Assembly: GCF_003116035.1 (NCBI RefSeq)
Contig: NZ_LGQW01000015.1
Span: 3,191,302 to 3,248,866 of the forward strand
DNA: 57,565 bases
Direction: 5' to 3'
Origin: Azospirillum sp. TSH64
GTDB taxonomy: Bacteria > Pseudomonadota > Alphaproteobacteria > Azospirillales > Azospirillaceae
Below the pieces are notes generated by a model. That model saw nothing but the letters and a program-made list of their open reading frames with translations. It had not been told where the DNA came from and did not search any database. Each line of letters opens with the position of its first letter. Within the stretch, counting starts at the first letter, position 1. Below, one piece after another: positions 53,704-57,565 of this stretch. The position numbers and the translations under genes were made by a program.

Positions 53704-55215
53704 CTACTTGCCCTGAAGCTGCTTCATGATGTCGTCCGCCGGGCTCTGCTCCGATTGGCCAGGAGCGCCGAAGGGCGGAGCCACATCCTGATTGTCGAAG
53801 GCCGGAATCTCGATCTTCACGTCGTTCAGGTTGATCACCGGTCCCTTGTCGCGGCCGGCATCGACCAACTGCGGGAAGCCGATGACGAGACCGACCATGA
53901 TGATCTGGATGATCACGAAGGGCACCGCACCCCAGTAGATCTGGCCGGTGGTGATCTTCCCGATCTTCCTGCCGGTGACCTTGTCGATGTAGTCCATCTT
54001 CGGCGCCACCGACCGCAGGAAGAACAGCGCGAAGCCGAAGGGCGGATGCATGAAGCTGGTCTGCATGTTGACGCCCAGCAGGACACCGAACCAGATCAGG
54101 TCGATGCCAAGCTTGTCCGCCACCGGTCCCAGCAGGGGGACGATGATGAAGGCCAGCTCGAAGAAATCGAGGAAGAAGGCCAGGACGAAGACCAGGATGT
54201 TGCAGACGATCAGGAAGCCCAGCTCGCCGCCCGGCAGGCCGATCAGCAGATGCTCCACCCAGAGGTCGCCGTTGACGGCACGGAACACCAGGCCGAACAC
54301 GGTCGAGCCGATCAGGATGAACACCACGAAGGACGACAGCTTGGCAGTCGCGTCCATCGCCTGACGCATCAGGTCCCAGCCGAGTTGCCGCTTGGCCAGC
54401 GCCAGCAGGATGGCGCCGGCGGCCCCCATGGCGCCGCCCTCCGTCGGGGTGGCGATGCCGATGAAGATGGTGCCCAGCACCAGGAAGATCAGAACCAGCG
54501 GCGGAACCAGCGAGGTGATAACCCGCAGCAGCAGCTTGCCGCCGCGCAGCGTACGGGCTTCCGGCGGCAGGGCCGGAACCATCTCCGGCTTGATGATGCT
54601 GGTCAGCAGGATGTAGCCGGCATAGAGCGCGGTCAGCACCAGGCCGGGGATCAGGGCGCCGGCATACATGTCGCCGACCGACCGGCCAAGCTGGTCGGCC
54701 AGCACGATCAGCACCAGCGACGGCGGAATGATCTGGGCCAGCGTGCCCGACGCCGCAATGACGCCCGACGCGATCCGGCGGTCATAGCCGTAGCGCAGCA
54801 TGATCGGCAGCGAGATCAGACCCATGGAGATGACCGAGGCCGCGACCACGCCGGTGGTCGCCGCCAGCAGCGCGCCGACGAAGATCACCGCATAGGCCAG
54901 TCCGCCGCGGATCGGACCGAACAGTTGCCCGATGGTGTCGAGCAGATCCTCGGCCATCCCGGATCGCTCCAGAATCAGGCCCATGAAGGTGAAGAAGGGA
55001 ATCGCCAGCAGCGTGTCGTTGCGCATGATGCCGAACACGCGTTCCGGCAGCGCCTGCATCAGCGCCGGGGTCAGCAGACCCAGCTCAATGCCGATCAGGC
55101 CGAACACCAGACCGTTGGCCGCCAGGGCGAAGGCGACCGGAAATCCCATCAACAGGAAAATCACCAGGGCGCCGAACATGACCGGCGCCAAATTGGCGGA
55201 TATGAACTCTACCAT
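53704..55215 (-). CDS. dctM: TRAP transporter large permease
   Basis: The 503-residue DctM-type permease has about twelve membrane helices, with AIPFFTFMGLILERSGMAEDLLD, ISMGLISLPIMLRYGYDRRIASG, PTEGGAMGA and a C-terminal NMQTSFMHPPFGFALFFLR block. The last 45 residues form a polar cytoplasmic tail. It works with the small permease encoded directly upstream and a periplasmic DctP that is not in the window. The size and the FMHPPFGFALF block fit the TAXI/dicarboxylate or mannitol/chloroaromatic clade; the substrate cannot be fixed. Confidence 0.92.
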   Translation of the reverse strand: MVEFISANLAPVMFGALVIFLLMGFPVAFALAANGLVFGLIGIELGLLTPALMQALPERVFGIMRNDTLLAIPFFTFMGLILERSGMAEDLLDTIGQLFGPIRGGLAYAVIFVGALLAATTGVVAASVISMGLISLPIMLRYGYDRRIASGVIAASGTLAQIIPPSLVLIVLADQLGRSVGDMYAGALIPGLVLTALYAGYILLTSIIKPEMVPALPPEARTLRGGKLLLRVITSLVPPLVLIFLVLGTIFIGIATPTEGGAMGAAGAILLALAKRQLGWDLMRQAMDATAKLSSFVVFILIGSTVFGLVFRAVNGDLWVEHLLIGLPGGELGFLIVCNILVFVLAFFLDFFELAFIIVPLLGPVADKLGIDLIWFGVLLGVNMQTSFMHPPFGFALFFLRSVAPKMDYIDKVTGRKIGKITTGQIYWGAVPFVIIQIIMVGLVIGFPQLVDAGRDKGPVINLNDVKIEIPAFDNQDVAPPFGAPGQSEQSPADDIMKQLQGK

Positions 55216-55235
55216 CTGGGGGGCGCTCCCGGTCC

Positions 55236-55775
55236 TTAGGAATGGCTGTGCATCTTCTCGCCGGGCTCGTCACGATGGCCGGTGAGGAAGGCGATGCGCT
55301 TGATCAGTTCCGACACACCCTGTGCGGTGAGCAGGAAGAAGCCGACCGGGATCAAAAGCTTCGCGGGCCAGCGGATCAGGCCGCCGGCATCGCTCGACAT
55401 TTCGTTGGTGTGGAAGCTGTCCCAGAACATCGGAAGCGACAGCTTCAGGATCAGGATCGTCATCGGGAACATGAAGACCAGGATGCCGAAGATGTCGACC
55501 CAGGCCTGGACGCGGCGGGAGAAACGCCCCAGCACGATGTCGATGCGAATGTGTTCGTTGCGCAGGAAGGTGTAGCCGGCGCACAGCAGGAACACCGCCG
55601 CGAACAGGTACCATTGCAGCTCCAGCCAGGCATTGGAGCTGATGTTGAAGGCATAGCGGATGACCGCGTTGACCGAGCTGACCACCACGGCGACCAGCAC
55701 AAGCCAGTAGGCGAGCTTTCCGATGCCTTCGTTCACGGCATCGATCAGCCCGCTTAGTCTGAGCAGACCTCTCAA
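55236..55775 (-). CDS. dctQ: TRAP transporter small permease
   Basis: The 179-residue protein has four predicted membrane helices and the conserved NAWLELQWYLFAAVFLLCAG and NEHIRIDIVLGRFS segments of DctQ subunits. It pairs with DctM in the inner membrane. Translation starts at a TTG (55775) with the strong ribosome binding site GGGAGG nine bases upstream. That site (55784-55793) is complementary over nine to ten bases to the small RNA 5' ends described at 43966 and 51826. Confidence 0.9.
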   Translation of the reverse strand: MRGLLRLSGLIDAVNEGIGKLAYWLVLVAVVVSSVNAVIRYAFNISSNAWLELQWYLFAAVFLLCAGYTFLRNEHIRIDIVLGRFSRRVQAWVDIFGILVFMFPMTILILKLSLPMFWDSFHTNEMSSDAGGLIRWPAKLLIPVGFFLLTAQGVSELIKRIAFLTGHRDEPGEKMHSHS

Positions 55776-56286
55776 AGGAGAAACCTCCCTGTTGCGGGGG
55801 CGCGGCCTTCGCCGTCCCCTTTTGCTTTTGTTGCAGCCGCATAGGCACGGCAGGTCGCAACCCTCTCTCGTTCGGAGGGTATATCAAAAGATAGGATTTG
55901 AAGGGACTATTCCTTTCCCGCCCTCCAGCGGCAAGGGCTACGTTGGAGCTACGTATAATCCCGTAGATCTCTGTCTTCCAAGTTGGGGCCGGACCGTGTC
56001 CAAGGCACGGAAACCGCAGGCGTTTTGCAAAATGCAATCCGCATATTGCCAAATCGCGATAATCCAAGACGCATCCCGTGATCAAGGGAAGCAGATAGAA
56101 TATTGGATTCAAACAATATTTGATCCACAGGCATTGCAATGCCTTGTGGCGCGCCTTTTGCTCAATTTGCGGAGAAGGCGAGCGCACACGCCTCACTTCC
56201 GTAAGGGTTGAGAATCCAGGCGAACCAGACCCTCTTATTCGGACGAAATGAAGGTCGAGAGAAACCTCAGATCAGGAGCACCAGCC
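55776..56286. other. AT-rich divergent region between dctQ and the chemoreceptor gene
   Basis: These 511 bases become AT-rich from about 55880. They carry an inverted repeat AATATTG-N8-CAATATT (56099-56120) and a palindrome GGCATTGCAATGCC (56130-56143) extended by CACA and TTGTG on its sides. No gene or promoter consensus is convincing. The dctP gene of the TRAP system is not here. Confidence 0.5.
56126..56148. repeat. Palindrome upstream of the chemoreceptor gene
   Basis: A 14-bp perfect palindrome GGCATTGCAATGCC (56130-56143) is extended by CACA on the left and TTGTG on the right, giving 23 bases with a one-base asymmetry. It may be an operator or a small hairpin. Confidence 0.4.
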
Positions 56287-57565
56287 ATGGCATTGATTTC
56301 GAACATTTCAGTTAAGTCACGGACGATTCTTGCGATCCTAATCCTTCTGCTATGCACGGCTGGTCTCGGCGTCTTTTCTTTGACCAAGCTCTCGACAATC
56401 AACGAAGAAGCCGCTGATGTACGCGACAATTGGCTGCCATCGGTCTCAGCAATTTCCAGACTTTACACAACCTTTGACTACTATCGCACATTGGAAGGCG
56501 CTCATCTGATCGCATCCACCGATGACGATATTAGGAGTGAGGATAAGGCGCTTCTGGAAATCGCCGACAGGATCGAACAGCGGCGGATGGACTACCAAAA
56601 GCTTTTGACACCGGGCTGGGAAACCGAGACCTACCAGAAATTCGTCACGAGCTATCAAACCTACATGAAAATCAGCCGGGAGCAGCTTCTGCCGTTGTCG
56701 CGAAAGAACGACAATGATGGTGCCGGCGCCATATATCGTGGTTCGTCGCGGGATGAGTTCCGGACCTCCAAAGATATTCTTCAGTCTCTGATGGACTTCA
56801 ACACAGCGGAAGGCAAACGTGCGGCCGACCGCGGTGAACAGGTCTACCAAACCAGCAAGCTGTGGGTCACCGGCATCCTTGTGCTGGTCGTTGTCATCTG
56901 CGCAGGCGTGGCCTGGATGATAGTCAGCACGGTGATCCGCCCGATTCAGGAGATCACGTCGATGATGGGGCGCCTTGCCGACCGCGACATGACAGTTTCC
57001 ATCGACGGGACCGGTCGTGGCGACGAGTTGGGCGCCATGGCACGCGCGGTCCAGGTGTTCAAGGACAACATGGTCGAGGCCGACCGCCTCGCTGCCGTCG
57101 AAGCCGCCGAACAGCAGGCCAAGACACGCCGCGCCCAAGCCATCGAGCAATTGCTCACCGGCTTTGAGAACTCGTCGTCCACCGCTTTGCGCACCGTGGC
57201 AGCGGCCGCTTCCGAACTGGACGCCACCGCGCACAGCATGTCGGCGATGGCGCAGCAGACCAGCACCCAGGCCACCGTCGTGGCGTCGGCCGCCGAGCAG
57301 ACCAGCGCCAATGTCCAGACCGTCGCCACCGCCACCGAGGAGATGGCCAGTTCGATCCGCGAGATCGGCACCCAGATCGCCCGCTCCGCCGACATCGCCG
57401 GCAAGGCGGTGAACGAGGCCTCCCAAACAAGTGACGCGGTCCGCAGCCTCGCCGAAGCCGCGCAGAAGATCGGCGAGGTCGTCGGCTTGATCACCGACAT
57501 CGCAAGTCAGACCAACCTGCTCGCCTTGAACGCCACCATCGAGGCAGCACGGGCCGGTGAAGCCG
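56287..57565 (+). CDS. Methyl-accepting chemotaxis protein (cut by window edge)
   Basis: The visible 426 residues start at the ATG at 56287 (AGGAG eight bases upstream). An N-terminal membrane helix (about residues 12-30) is followed by a periplasmic four-helix-bundle sensor of the 4HB_MCP type (to about residue 195), a second membrane helix ([19 protein letters not shown]), a HAMP domain, and the start of the cytoplasmic signalling domain, cut before the CheW-binding tip. The final visible part, [20 protein letters not shown] followed by [12 protein letters not shown], matches the MCP signal domain. The first 500 bases are clearly more AT-rich than the rest, pointing to different evolutionary histories of sensor and signalling halves. 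The ligand is unknown. Confidence 0.92.
   Translation, partial: MALISNISVKSRTILAILILLLCTAGLGVFSLTKLSTINEEAADVRDNWLPSVSAISRLYTTFDYYRTLEGAHLIASTDDDIRSEDKALLEIADRIEQRRMDYQKLLTPGWETETYQKFVTSYQTYMKISREQLLPLSRKNDNDGAGAIYRGSSRDEFRTSKDILQSLMDFNTAEGKRAADRGEQVYQTSKLWVTGILVLVVVICAGVAWMIVSTVIRPIQEITSMMGRLADRDMTVSIDGTGRGDELGAMARAVQVFKDNMVEADRLAAVEAAEQQAKTRRAQAIEQLLTGFENSSSTALRTVAAAASELDATAHSMSAMAQQTSTQATVVASAAEQTSANVQTVATATEEMASSIREIGTQIARSADIAGKAVNEASQTSDAVRSLAEAAQKIGEVVGLITDIASQTNLLALNATIEAARAGEA

Noticed and set aside
53689..55239. Long rightward frame opposite dctM
   Set aside because: Its Asp/Gln/His-rich product is the antisense shadow of hydrophobic codons in dctM.

Overview
The window looks like a chromosomal segment of a high-GC alphaproteobacterium of the Rhodospirillales, most likely Azospirillum or a close relative. 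The evidence is a fused TrpE-TrpG anthranilate synthase behind a Trp-codon leader peptide (the arrangement described for A. brasilense trpE(G)), alphaproteobacterial marker proteins (GapR/DUF2312, PopZ/DUF2497, HdaA, bacterial aa3 oxidase subunit IV), an aapJQMP-type amino acid transporter and uniformly high-GC codon use. I see no insertion sequence, prophage, CRISPR array or rRNA operon. Most of the window is ordinary core genome.

Layout. 1-9651: start of pntAA, gapR, trpEG with a complete attenuator, phoU, a pentapeptide-repeat protein, a MarR regulator, an AguB-type amidase, a CJM1_0395-type protein and a class II deacetylase. 9779-19140: an exopolysaccharide locus with a rightward SLBB exporter and glycosyltransferase, a Xre regulator, and a leftward, mostly translationally coupled set (Tat-exported protein, polymerase/ligase, GT4, Wzz-like, GT2). 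19521-27811: N-formylglutamate deformylase, an orphan AAA ATPase, a 32-residue membrane peptide, a MarR regulator, a divergent SDR, and the leftward operon DUF2066 - CDP-alcohol phosphatidyltransferase - PerM - hdaA. 27909-35957: purMN and cox subunit IV facing the leftward set pcm - rhodanese - tolC - popZ - valS. 36264-36644: tRNA-Cys and tRNA-Asn, each with its own promoter and terminator. 36908-43898: small unknown genes, an HtrA-like protein lacking its catalytic triad, Nudix, cysK, alaX, sulfurtransferase, two GNATs and a small membrane protein. 43907-51890: hisC, aapJQMP, metC and hisI, flanked by two copies of a small RNA gene. 52295-57565: a secreted RTX-repeat protein behind tandem CtrA-like sites, a lipoprotein, TRAP permeases dctQM, and the start of a chemoreceptor.

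The most interesting signal is non-coding. Two short loci about 7.9 kb apart, on opposite strands, share a 25-nt block (43970-43946 minus; 51822-51846 plus). Each block is followed by a different intrinsic terminator hairpin. Each is preceded, at exactly the same distance, by a perfect TTGAT-N4-ATCAA FNR/FixK/Anr-type box centred near -41.5 from the predicted start. This reads as a pair of paralogous, about 60-65 nt, oxygen-regulated sRNAs with a C/U-rich anti-Shine-Dalgarno 5' end. Within the window that 5' end can pair with the ribosome binding sites of cox subunit IV and of dctQ, which suggests a role in low-oxygen adjustment analogous to E. coli FnrS. That role is inference.
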